Source: Penium margaritaceum (taxonomy: Eukaryota > Streptophyta > Zygnematophyceae > Desmidiales > Peniaceae). From it: a stretch of 37,218 nucleotides of DNA. How positions within the stretch are numbered: position 1 is the first letter of the stretch; every line of letters begins with the position of its first letter. Position numbers and translations under genes: made by a program. Positions 25,103 to 36,957 of this stretch are shown here, one piece after another. The stretch covers positions 276,733 to 313,950 of the forward strand of contig SZWC01000585.1 of the NCBI GenBank assembly GCA_023375785.1, in the 5' to 3' direction. The notes below the pieces were generated by a model. The model was not told the DNA's origin. It worked only from the letters and a program-made list of their open reading frames with translations, and ran no database searches.

Positions 25103-28100
25103 TGTCTATGGTTTGTGGGTCATAGTATCACTCTTTCAAAGGTACATTGGTCACCCTTTCAATGTGTATGTTGTGCTTATGTCACACTTCCACTTTTTCG
25201 ATGGTGAGTTGGTCACACTTGCACTGTGTCTATGATGCTTTGGTCACATTAAAACTGGTTTAATGATGCTTTGGTCACCCTTTCATTGTATATATGGTGC
25301 TTAGGTCACGTCATCACTATTTCTATGTTGCGCTTGTCACTCTTTCACCGTGTATGTGGTGCTCTGGTTCCATTTTCACTGTTTGAATGGTGCGTTGGTC
25401 ACAATTTCACTGTGTTTGTGGTGCCTTGGTCACATTATCATCGTGGTAATGGTGGTTTGGATACACTTTCACATTTTGTATGGTGGGTTGGTCACGTTAT
25501 CAGCATTTCAATGGTACTTAGGTCTTACTTTCACAGTGTATGGGGTGCTTAGGTCACATTACCACTGTTTTTGTGGTGCTTTGGTTACACTTGCACAGTG
25601 TCTATAGTGTTTATGTCACATTCTCACTGTTTCAATGGTGCTTTGGTAACACTTTCACTGTGTATATTGTGCTTAAGTCACGTTATCACAATTTCAATGG
25701 TGACATGGTCATACATGCACTGTGGCTATGGTTCTTAGTTCACATATCACAGTTTCTATGGTGCTTTTGTCGCACATCCACTGTGTCTATGGTGCCTTGG
25801 TCACATTATCACTGTTTGAATGGTGCTTTTGTCACACTTTCACTGTGTCTATGGTGCTTTGGTCACATTATCACAGTTCCAATGGTGCTTTGGTCACACT
25901 TTCATTGTGTCTCTGTTTCTTTGGTCACATTGTCACTGTTACAATGGTGCTTTAATCGCACTTTCACTTTGTCCATGGTGCTTAGGTCACATTATCACCA
26001 TTCCACTGGTACTTTGGTCACACGTTCATTGTGTTTATAGTGCATATGTCGCATTCAAACTTCTCAATGGTGACTTGATCACACTATCACTGTGTCTTTG
26101 GTGCTTGAGTCAAATTTTCACAATTCCAATGGTGCTTTGGGCACATTTTCACGGTGTCTATGGTATTGAGGACACATGATCACTATTTTAGTGGTACTTT
26201 GGTCACACTTTCACTATGTCTATGCTGCTTTGGTCACATTATTACTATTCGAATGGTGCTTTGATCACACTTCCTTTATGTCTATGGTGATTTGGTCACA
26301 TTATCAATGTCAATGGTGCTTTGGTCATACATTTGCTTTGTCTATGATGCTTTGGTCACATTATCGTTGTTTCAAAGGTGCATTGGTCAGAATTTCACTT
26401 TGTCTACAATGCTTAGGTCACATTATCATGCTTTTGATGGTTATTTGTTCACACTTTCACTATGTCTATGGTGCTTCGTTCATACTTTCAGTGTGTCTAT
26501 GGCGCTATGGGTACATTATAAAAGTTTCAATGGTGCTTTTATCACACTTTCACTATGTCTATGGTGCTTTGGTCATCTTATCACAGTCTCAATGGTGCTT
26601 TGGTCACACTTTCACTGTGTCTATGGTGCTTAGGTCACATCGTCACTATTTCAATGGTGCTCTTGTCACAGCTTCACTGTGTATATGGTGCTTTGGTCAC
26701 GTTATCACTGTTTTCACAGTTATTTGGTCACACGTTTACGTGAACATGGAGATTAGGTCACATTTCACTGCTTCAATGGTACTTTGGTGACACTTTCAAT
26801 GTGTCTATGGTGCTTTGTTCACATAATCACTGTTTCAAGGGTGCATTGGTCACACTTTTATTATTTCTATGTTGATTTGGTAACTGTATTGTTGTTTCAA
26901 TGGTTCTTTGATCACAATTTCACTTTGTCTATGGTGCTAAGATCACTAATCACCGTTTTGGTGGTACTTTGGTCACATGTTCAATGTGCTTATAGTGCTT
27001 GCGTAACATTATCACCTTTTCAATGGTGCTTTGGTCACACTATCACTGTGTTTATGGTGCTTAGGTCACATTATCACTATTTTAATGGTGCTTTGGTCAC
27101 ACTTGTATATGGTATTTTGGTCACATCATCGCAGTTTCATTTTATCTTTGGTCACCCTCTTATTGTACGTATAGTGCTTAGGTCATAGCATCACCATTTC
27201 AGTGGTCATTTTCTCACACTTTGACTGTGTCTACAGTGCTGTGGTTACATGGTCACGGTTTCAATGATGATTTGGTCACGTTTTCACTGTGTCTATGGTG
27301 CTTAGGTCGCATTATCAGTATTTCAATCGTGTGTTGGTCACAGTTTCACTGTGTATATGGTGTTTTGGTCACATTATCACTCTTTTAATGGTGTTTTGGT
27401 GACTCGTTTGCGTGTACATGGTGCTCAGGTCGCATTATAACTGTTTCAATGGTGCGTTGGACACACATTCACTGTGTCTATGGTGCTTTGGTCACGTTAT
27501 CAATATGTTAATGGTACTTTGGTAACACTTTCACTATGTCTATGCTGCTTATGTCACATTGTCACTATTTGAATGGTGCATTTGTCACACTTTCACGGTG
27601 TCTATGTTGCTTAGGTCATGTTATCTATATTCCAATTGTCCTTTTGTCACACTTTAACTGTCTCTATGGTGCTTATGTCACATTATCACTGTTTCAATGG
27701 TGCGTCGGTCACATTTTTACAGTGTCAATGGTGCTTTGGTCACATGATCACTCTTTCAATGGTGCTTTGGTCACATGTTCACTAGGCCTCTGGTGCCTCG
27801 GTCACATTATCACTGTTTAATGGTGCATTTGGTTACACTTTCTTTTTGTCTGTACTGTTTTGGTCACGTTATCACTGTTTCAATGGTGCTTTGGTCACAC
27901 GCGTACTGTATCTATAGTCCTTAGGTCACATGATCACTGTTTCAATGGTAATTTGGTCTTCCTTTTACTATTTCTATAGTGCCTTTGTCACATTATTACG
28001 GTGTTAATGTTGTTTTTCTCACATATTCACTGTGTCTATGATGCCTTGGTCACATTATCACTATTTCAATGGTACTTTGGTTACATTTTCACTGTGTCGT

Positions 28101-31100
28101 TGGTGCTCATATCACATTATCACTGTTTCAATGGTGCTTTGGTCACAGCTTCACTATCTATGGTACTTTTATCAAGTTATCACTGTCTCAATGGTGCTTT
28201 AATCACATTTTCACCGTGTGTATGGTGATTTGGTCACATTATCACTGTTTTAATGGTGCTTTGGCCACACGTCCACTGTGCTTATGGTGCGTTGGTCACC
28301 TCATCAATGTTTCTATGGTGCTTTGGTTACACCTTCACTCTGTCTATGGTGCTTTTGTCATATTATCACTGTTTTAATGGTACTTTGGTCATTCCTTCTT
28401 TGTGGCTATGGTGTTCTGGTCACGTTATCGCTGTTTCAATGGTGCTTTGGTCACACTTTCACCCTTTTTACGGTGCTAGCGCCATATTATCACCTTCTCA
28501 ATGGTTCTTTGGTCACACATTCACTGTATTTATAGTGCTTATGTCACATTATCACTTTTTATAGGGTGCTTTGGTCACACTAATACTGTGTCTATGGTGC
28601 TTAGGTCACATTATCACCGTTTCAATGGTGCTGTGGTCACGGCTTCACTGTGTCTATGGTGCTTAGCTCACAGTATGACCGTTTCAATGGTGCTTTGAAC
28701 ACACTTTTACAGTGTCTATTGTGATTCTTTCACATTATCACTGTTTCAATGGTGCTTTATGCACACTTTAATTGTCTATGGTGCTTATGTCACGTTATCA
28801 CTGTTTCAATGGTGCGTTGGTCACATTTTCACCGTGTCTATGGTGATTCAGTTACATTATCATTCTTTCAATGTTACTTTGGTCACAAATTCACGGTGTC
28901 TCTGGTGCCTAGGGAACATTATCCCTGTTTGAATGGTGCTTTGGGCACACTTTATTTGCGTCTATGCTGCTTTGGGCATATTATCAGTGTTTCAATGGTG
29001 CTTTGGTCACATGTTTACTGTGTCTATGGTAACAATGTCATATGATCAGTGTTTCAACGGTACCGTGGTCACCCTTTTACTGTGTCTACAGTGCCTATGT
29101 CACATTCTCACTGTTTTAATGGTGATTTGCTCACACATTTACTATGTATATGGTGCTTTGGGCACATTAGAATTGTTTCAATGATGATGTGGTCACACTT
29201 TCACTGTGTATATAGTGGTTAGGTCACTTTCATCACTATTTCCATGGTGCTTTGGTCACACGTTCAGTGTGTCTATGGTGCTTTGGCCACATTATCACTG
29301 GTTCACTGATGCCTTGGTCACACTTTTACTGTTCTATAGTGTTTAGGTCACGTCATCGCTGTTTCAATGGTGCATTGGTCACAAGTTTCATTTGTCCATG
29401 GTGCTTTGGTCACATCATCAATTCCTTTTATGGTGCTTTGGTCACACTATCACGGTGTCTACACTGCTTATATGACATTATCACTAATTCAATGGTGCTT
29501 TGGTCACACTTTTATACCATATATGATGCTTAGGTCACATTATAACCATTTCAATGGTTTTTTGTTACACCTTTCTGTATCTGTAGTGCTTTGGTCATAT
29601 TATCACCATTTGAATGGTACACTTGTTACGTTTTCACTGTGTATATTGTGCTTAGGTCACCTTAGCACTCTTTCAATGGTGCTTTGGTCATACTTTCACC
29701 GTGTCTATGCTACTTTGGTCACGTTACTTCCATTTCAATGGTTCTTTTGGTCACACTTTCAATGTGTCTCTGGTGGTTTAGTCATGGTGTCACCGTTTCA
29801 ATTGTCCTTTGGTCGCCCTTTTGCTGTTTCTATGGTGCGTAGGTCACATTATCACCGTTCCAGTGGTGATTTGGTCATACTTTAAGTGTGCATATAGTGC
29901 TTAGGTCACATTATCACGGGTCCAATGGTGATTTTGTCACACTTACTCCGTGTCTATGGTCCTTAGATTGCATTATCACTGTTTCAATGGTGATTTGGTC
30001 ATACATTCATTGTGTTTATGTCTCTATGGTCACAATATCAAAGTTGCAATGGTACTTTCATCACACATTTACCGTGTTTATGGTGCTTTGGTCACATGGT
30101 TGTGGTTTCAATGGTCCTTTGGTCACCCTTTTACTTTATCTTTAGGTCTGAGGTCACATTATCACCATTTTCATGGTCCATTGGTCACACGTTCATTGTG
30201 TCAACAGTGTTTATGTTTCAGTGTCACGGTTTCAATGGTGCTTTGGTCACACTTTCACCGTGTCTATGGTGCCTATGTCACATTATCACTATGTCAATGG
30301 TGCTTTGGTCACAGATACTCTGTGTCTATGGTGCTTAGGTCACATTATCACTGTTTCAATGGTGCTTTGGACACACCTTCACAATGTTTATGGTGCGTTG
30401 GTCACATTATCACTACGTCAACGGTGCTTTGGTCACACTTTCACTGTTTCTATGTTGCTAAGGTCACATTATCACCGTTTCAATGGTGCTTTGGTCACAC
30501 TTTCACGATGTCTATGGTCTTTAGGTGACATTATCACAATTTCAACGATGCTTTGGTTACACGTTAGCTGTGTCTATGGTGCTTAGGTCACATCATCACT
30601 GTTTTAATGGTGCTTTGGTCACATTTTCACTATGTCCATGGTGCTTTGGTCACATTTTCACTCTTTTGATTTTGCTTTGGTCACACGTTCACTATGTATT
30701 AGGTGCCTTGGTCACATTATCATGTTTTCAATTGTGCATTGATTGTACTTTCGGTGTGTCTATGCTGCTTTGGTCACATTATTACTGTTTCAATAGTGCT
30801 TAGATCACACGTTTACTGTGTCTATAGTTCTCATGTCACATGGTCACTGTTTCCATTGTACTTTGGTCACCCTTCACTTTGTTTATAGTGCTTGGGTCAC
30901 ATTATCACTGTTTTTATGTTGCTTTTCTCACACTCTCACTCCGTCTATGATGCTTTGGTCACGTTGTCATTGTTTCAATGGTACTTTGGTCACACGTTCA
31001 CCGTGTCTGTGGTGCGTATATCACATCATCAATGTTTCAGTTGTGAGTTGGTCACACTTTCACTATCTCTGGTACTTATGTCAAATTGTCACTGTCTCAA

Positions 31101-33985
31101 TGGTGCTTTGGTCACATTTTAACTATGTATATGGTGTTTTGCTCACATTAACACGGTTCAATGGTGCTTTGCTCACACTTTCACTATGTCTATGGTGCGT
31201 TGGTCACATTATCGCAGTTTGAATGGTGCTTTGGTCACACTTTCACTGTATCTATGGTGAGTTCATCATATCGTCACTGTTTCAATTGTGCTTTAGTCAC
31301 ACTTTCATTCTGGCTATGGTGGTCTGGTCACATTATCATTGTTTCAATGGTGCTTTGGTCATAGTTTCACCTTTTTCTATGGTGCTTATGTAACATTATC
31401 ACTGTTTAAGTGGCACTTTTGTCACACTTTCACTGTATATATAATGCTTAGATCACATTATCGCTTTTTCAATGGTACTTTTGTCACACTATCACTGTGT
31501 CTATGGTGCTTTGGTCACATGATCATGGGTTGAATGGTGCTTTGGTCACAGCTTCACTCTGTGTATGGTGCTGATGTCACATTATCACTGTTTCAATGAT
31601 CCGTTTAACACTCTTTCACTGCGTCTATGGTCTCTTGTCATTATTGTCACAGTTTGAATGGTGCTTTGGTCACACTTTGACTCTCATTGGTGCTTATGTC
31701 ATATTATCACAGCTTCAATGATGTGTTGGTCACAAATTTACTATGTCTATGGTGCTTTGGTCACACTTTGACTCTCATTGGTGCTTATGTCATATTATCA
31801 CAGCTTCAATGATGTGTTGGTCACAAATTTACTATGTCTATGGTGCTTTGGTCACACTATCACTCTTTCAATGGTACGTTGGTCACACATTTACTGTGTC
31901 TCTAGTGCCTTGGTCACGTTTTCACTGTTTAGATGGTGCTTTTATTACACTTTCTATGTGTCCATGCTGATTTGGTCGAAGTATCACTATTTTCATGGGG
32001 CTTTTGTCACCCTTTTATTGTGTCTATAGTGCGTAGGTCACATGATCACTGTTTCAAAGGTACTTTGGTCACCGTTTCACTGTTTCTATAGTTCCCATGT
32101 CACATTATAACTGTTTTAATTGTAATTTGCTCACACTTTCTATGGTGCTGTGGTCACATTATACCTGTTCAATGATGCGTTTGTCACACTTTCAATGTGT
32201 TTATAGTGCTTATGATACTTTCTTCACTATTTGCGTTGTGCTTTGGTCACAAATTCACTATGTATGTGGTGCTTACGTCACATTATCACTATGTCAAAGA
32301 TTGGTGAAACCTTTTCTATTTTTATGGTTCTTTGGTCACATTCTCACAATTTCAATGGTGCTTTGATCACACTTTCACTGTGTCTATACTGCTTTGGTCA
32401 CGTTTTCACTCTTTAAACGGTGCTTTGGTCATACTTTCAATGTTTCTATGGTACTTTGATAAAATTTTTGCAGTTTCAATGGTACGTTGGTCACACTTTC
32501 ACTGTGTCTATGGTGCATTGGTCACATTATTCCGGTTTCAATGGTGCTTTGGTCACTCTTTCCATCTTTGTATGGTGCTTAGATCACATTATCTCTATTT
32601 CAGTGGTGCTTTAGTCACACTTTTAGTGTGTATATAGTGCCTAGGTCACATTGTCACAGTTTCAATGGTGCTTTGGACACACTTTCTCTGTCTATGGTGC
32701 TTCGGTCACATTATCACTATTTCAATGGTGCTTTGGTCATACTTTCACAGTGTCTATGGTACTATGGTCACATTATCACAGTTGCAATAGTGCTTTCATC
32801 GCAATTTCACTGGTTCTATGGTGCTCTTATCACATTGTCACTCTTTCAATTGTGCTTTGGTCACACGTTCACTATGTCTATGGTACTTTGGTCACATCAT
32901 TGCCATTTCAATGGTGCTTTGGTCACACGTTCACTATGTCTATGGTGCCTATGTCACATTATCACCATTTCACTGGTAATATTGGTCACACATTCACTGT
33001 GTCTATAGTGCTTGTGTCACATTATCTTGGTTTCAATGGTGCTTTGGTCACCCTTTCACTGCCTTTATGGTACTTATGTCACATTATCCTCATTTCAATG
33101 GTGCTTTGGTCATAGTTTCACTATGTCTTTGGTGCGTATGTCACATTATCATTGTTTCAATTGTGTTTTGGTGACCTGATTATGTGTGTGTGGTGCTTTG
33201 GTCACATTGACACTGTTTCAATGGTGCTTTTGACACTCATTTATTGGGTCTATGGTCCTTTGGTCACATGATCACTAAGTTACTTATGCTTTCGTCACGC
33301 TTTCACTGTGTCTATGCTGCTTAGGTCACATAATCACTGTTTCAACAATACTTTGGTCACAATTATATTGTTTCAGTTGTGCTTTGGTCACATTATCACT
33401 CTTTCAATGATGCTTTGGTCACATGTTCACTATGTATGTGGTGCCTTGGTCACATTATCAGTGTTTCAATTGTGCTTGGGTTACACTTTCTCCATGTCTA
33501 TGCTGCTTTGGTCATGTTATAACTGTTTCAATGGTGCTTTGGTCACATTTTATTGTGTCTATAGTGCTTAACTCACATGATCAGTTTTTCAATGGTACTT
33601 TGGTCACCCTTTCAATGTGCATATGGTGCTTAGGTCACATTATCACTGTTTTAATGGTAATTTGCTCACACTTTCACTGTGTATATGGTGCTTTTGTCAC
33701 TTTATAGCTGTTTCAATTACGTTTTGGTTACACTTTCACTGTGTCTATAGTGCTAAGATCACTTCATTACTATTTCCATGGTGCCTTGGTCACACATTCA
33801 GTGTGTCTATGGTGCTATGGTGACATCGTCAAATTGTGCTTTGGTCACACTTTCACTGTGTTGGTGCTTTGGTCACGTTATCACAGTTTCAATGGTACTT
33901 TGGTCACACTTTCCTGTGTCTATGGTGCTTAGATGAAATCATCACTGTTTCAATGGTGCTTTGGTCACACTTTCACCATCTATGG
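25103..33985 (+). repeat. 31-bp satellite array, fourth block
   Basis: Plus-orientation A/B monomers resume in phase with the satellite left of the copia element and run to the orientation-switch spacer. Copies are diverged, with scattered indels. One recent tandem duplication (31658-31858) is listed separately. No genes, RNA genes or foreign insertions are visible in this stretch. Confidence 0.95.
31658..31858 (+). repeat. 91-bp tandem duplication within satellite
   Basis: A three-monomer segment (28 + 32 + 31 bp, B-A-B) at 31658-31748 is repeated at 31749-31839 without visible change, with ~19 bp of a third start. The truncated first monomer (…CACTTTGACTCTC) marks both copies. The odd monomer number again gives a B-B junction. 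Confidence 0.92.
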
Positions 33986-34380
33986 TATTATGGGTTAGGG
34001 TATAGGGTTTCGACAAGAAAAATGAAACTGTATGCCGACTCAAAGCAGCACCGAGCATGCGACACATAGCGCCAGGGCACAAGCCTTGGCGTAGCGAGAG
34101 CGGGAAGGATGGAGGGATGGTGCAGTCAAGGGTGGATGGGAGATGAGTGGTGGATTGAGTGGGCGGCGGTGTTGGTACACCAGTGTAGGGGGTGAGACGG
34201 GTGGGGGTGTGGAGGCAGACACATAGACGATAGTTGTTAAGCCGCGGCAAAATACAAGGCCAAACTAGTTTTGGTGCGTGGGTGTACCTTCATTTGTGGA
34301 GGGACTATGTCAAAATTCCCTCCACAGCACTTAACAAATATGCGTGTCTACGACATTTTTATTTCATGTAGACAAGAAAT
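33986..34380. other. Non-satellite spacer at orientation switch
   Basis: About 395 bp without 31-bp periodicity, separating plus-orientation satellite from minus-orientation satellite. It begins with a telomere-like string and has a G-rich plus strand around 34100-34215. Near its right end are two inverted repeats: TGTGGAGGGA (34295-34304) with TCCCTCCACA (34317-34326), and TGTCTAC (34345-34351) with GTAGACA (34368-34374). GACAAGAAA occurs at 34012-34020 and again at 34371-34379, a direct repeat that might be a target-site duplication. No gene is recognised. The ~100-aa minus-strand frame at 33942-34250 runs into satellite and has no family features. Confidence 0.7.
33992..34010 (+). repeat. 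Telomere-like motif
   Basis: GGGTTAGGGTATAGGGTTT resembles about three degenerate units of a TTTAGGG/TTAGGG telomere repeat. It is very short, so chance is possible. Its place at the satellite orientation switch makes it worth recording. Confidence 0.35.
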
Positions 34381-36957
34381 ATAGACACACTAAAATTGTT
34401 ACCAAAACACCATTGGAAAACTGATGATGTGACAAAGGCACTATAGATACACTAAACGTGTGACCAAAGCACCATTGAAACAATGACAACGTGACATAAA
34501 CACAACAGAGACAATGTGATAAAATTACCATAAGAACAATGACAACAAGACCAAAGCACAATAGACACAATGAAGGTGTGACCAAAGCACTATTGAAACA
34601 TCTATAATGTGACATAAGCATCATAGACATGGTGAAAGTGTGACCAAAGAACCACTGAAACAATGATCACGTGACCAAAACAGCATACACATAAACGTGT
34701 GACCAACGCATCATTGAAACAGTTATTATGTGACTTGAGCATCATAGACACGTCAAACGTATGACCAAAGCACCAAAGGCAAAGTCAACGTGTGACCAAA
34801 TAACCATTGAAATAGTGATAATGTGACAAGAGTCTACAGACATAGTGAAAGTGTGATCAAAACACCATTGAAAGACTGATTCTGTTACCAAAGCAACATA
34901 GAAACAGTGAACATGTTACAAAAGCACCATTTAAATAGGGATGATGTGACCACAACACCATAGACACGGTAAAGGTGTGACCAAAGCACCATTGAAACAG
35001 GGATAATCTGATATAAGCATCATAGACACTGCAAACGTGTGACCAAAGCACCCTTGAAACAGGGATAATGAAACCAAAGCACCATAGATACAGTGAAAAT
35101 ATGACCAACACACCATTGAAACAGTGATAATATGACATACAATGGACCGAATGAATGTGTGACCAAAGCACCATTGAGACTGTCATGCGACGGGCAAAGC
35201 ACAATAGACACACTGAAAGTGTGACCAAAGCACCATTAGAACTGTGATAACGTGACACACGGACCGTAGACACGATGAAAATGTGACCAAAGCACCATCG
35301 AAACAGTGATAATGTAACCCAAGAACCATAGATACGTTGACAGTGTGACCAAAACACCAAAAAAACGGTGATAATTGGACATAAGCACCATAGGCAGTGG
35401 AATTGTAATCAAAGCACCATTGAAACTGTGATCATGTGACCAAAGTACCATTGAAACTGTGATAAAGTGACCAAAACACCATGGACACAGTGAAAGTGTG
35501 ACAAAATCATCATTCAAATGGTGAAAACGTGACCAACGCACCATAGACACAGTGAACGTTTGACCAAAGCACCATTGGAACATGGATGATGTGATCGAAG
35601 GACAATAGAAGCGGTGACAATGTGACCAAATTACCATTAAAATAATGATAACATGACCAACGTACCATGGACACGGTGGAAGTGTGACCAAAGCAGCATT
35701 GATACAGTGATAATGTGACCTAAGAACCATAGACACTGTGAAAGTGTGACCAAAGCACCATTGAAATAGTGACAATGTGACCTAAGCACCATATACACAA
35801 TGAAAGTGTTACTAATGTACCATTAAAACAATGATAGTATGACCAAAGCACCACTGACAGGATGAATGTGTGACCAAAGCACAATTGAAACAGTGCTACC
35901 GTGACATACGAACCTTAGAAACAGTGAATGTTTGACCAAAGAATCCTTCAAAAGGTGATAATGTGACCCCGTCAACATACACACTGTGAAAGTGTGATAA
36001 ATACACCATTTAAATAATGATAAGCTGACCCGAGCACCGTAGACAAAGTGACATTGTGACCAAAGCACCATTGAAAGAGTGATAATGTGACGTAAACACC
36101 ATAGACACCGTCAAAGTGTGACCAACGCGCCATTTAAACAGTGATAATGTGACAAAAGCACCATAGACACAGTGAAATTGTGACCAAAGCACACTTGAAA
36201 CAGTGAAACTGTGACTCAAGTACCATAAACACAGTGTAAGTATGACCAAAGCAACATCTATACAATGAGCATGTCACCAGAGCACCATAGACACGCTGTA
36301 GGTGTGACCAGCGCACCATCGCAACACTGATAATGTGGTCTAAAGATCATATGCACGGTGAAAGTGTGACCAAAGAACCATTTAAACAGTGATAATGTAA
36401 CCAAAATAACATAGACACCTAAAAGTGTGACCAACGCACCATTGAAACAGTCAGTATGTGAAGTAAGTATCATAGGCACAGTGAAAGTGTGACCAAAGCA
36501 CGATTAAAGCAGTGATGATGTGACCAAAGCACCATAGACACAGTGAACATGTGATCAAGACACCATTGACACAGTGATGATGTGACCAAAGTACCATACA
36601 CACGGTGAAAGTGTGACCACGGCACCATTGAAACAGTGATAATGTGACCAATGCACCAAAGACACCGTAAAAGTGTGACCAAATCACCACAGAAACAGTA
36701 ATAACGACACCAACGCACTATTGAAAAAGCAATAATGTGACACACCATAGACATAACAAAAGTGTGACCAAAGCACCATTGAAACTGTCATACTCTGAGC
36801 AAAGAACAATAGAAACAGGTAAAGTATGACCAAAGTACCCCTATAACTGTGATAACGTGACACAATAACTACACACAGTGAAAGTGTAACCAATGGACCA
36901 TCAATATAGTGATACTGTAGCATACTCACGATAGGAACAGTGAAAGTGCGACCAACA
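34381..36957 (-). repeat. 31-bp satellite array, inverted block
   Basis: The same A/B satellite in reverse orientation: the plus strand now reads GTGACCAAAGCACCAT, with AGACACAGTGAAAGT (B) or TGAAACAGTGATAAT (A). Open frames switch to the minus strand accordingly. Divergence looks similar to the plus blocks. It ends exactly where the second LTR begins. Confidence 0.95.

Noticed and set aside
34100..34215. G-quadruplex in the G-rich spacer
   Set aside because: Only three close runs of three or more G (34188-34207); the next run is ~26 bp away, so the standard four-run pattern with short loops is not met.
33942..34250. Minus-strand 102-aa frame across the spacer
   Set aside because: It runs into satellite at its C-terminal end, is low in complexity (Pro/Thr-rich from the G-rich strand) and matches no family I know.
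34364..36929. Minus-strand open frames
   Set aside because: They are the same satellite peptide read from the inverted block.
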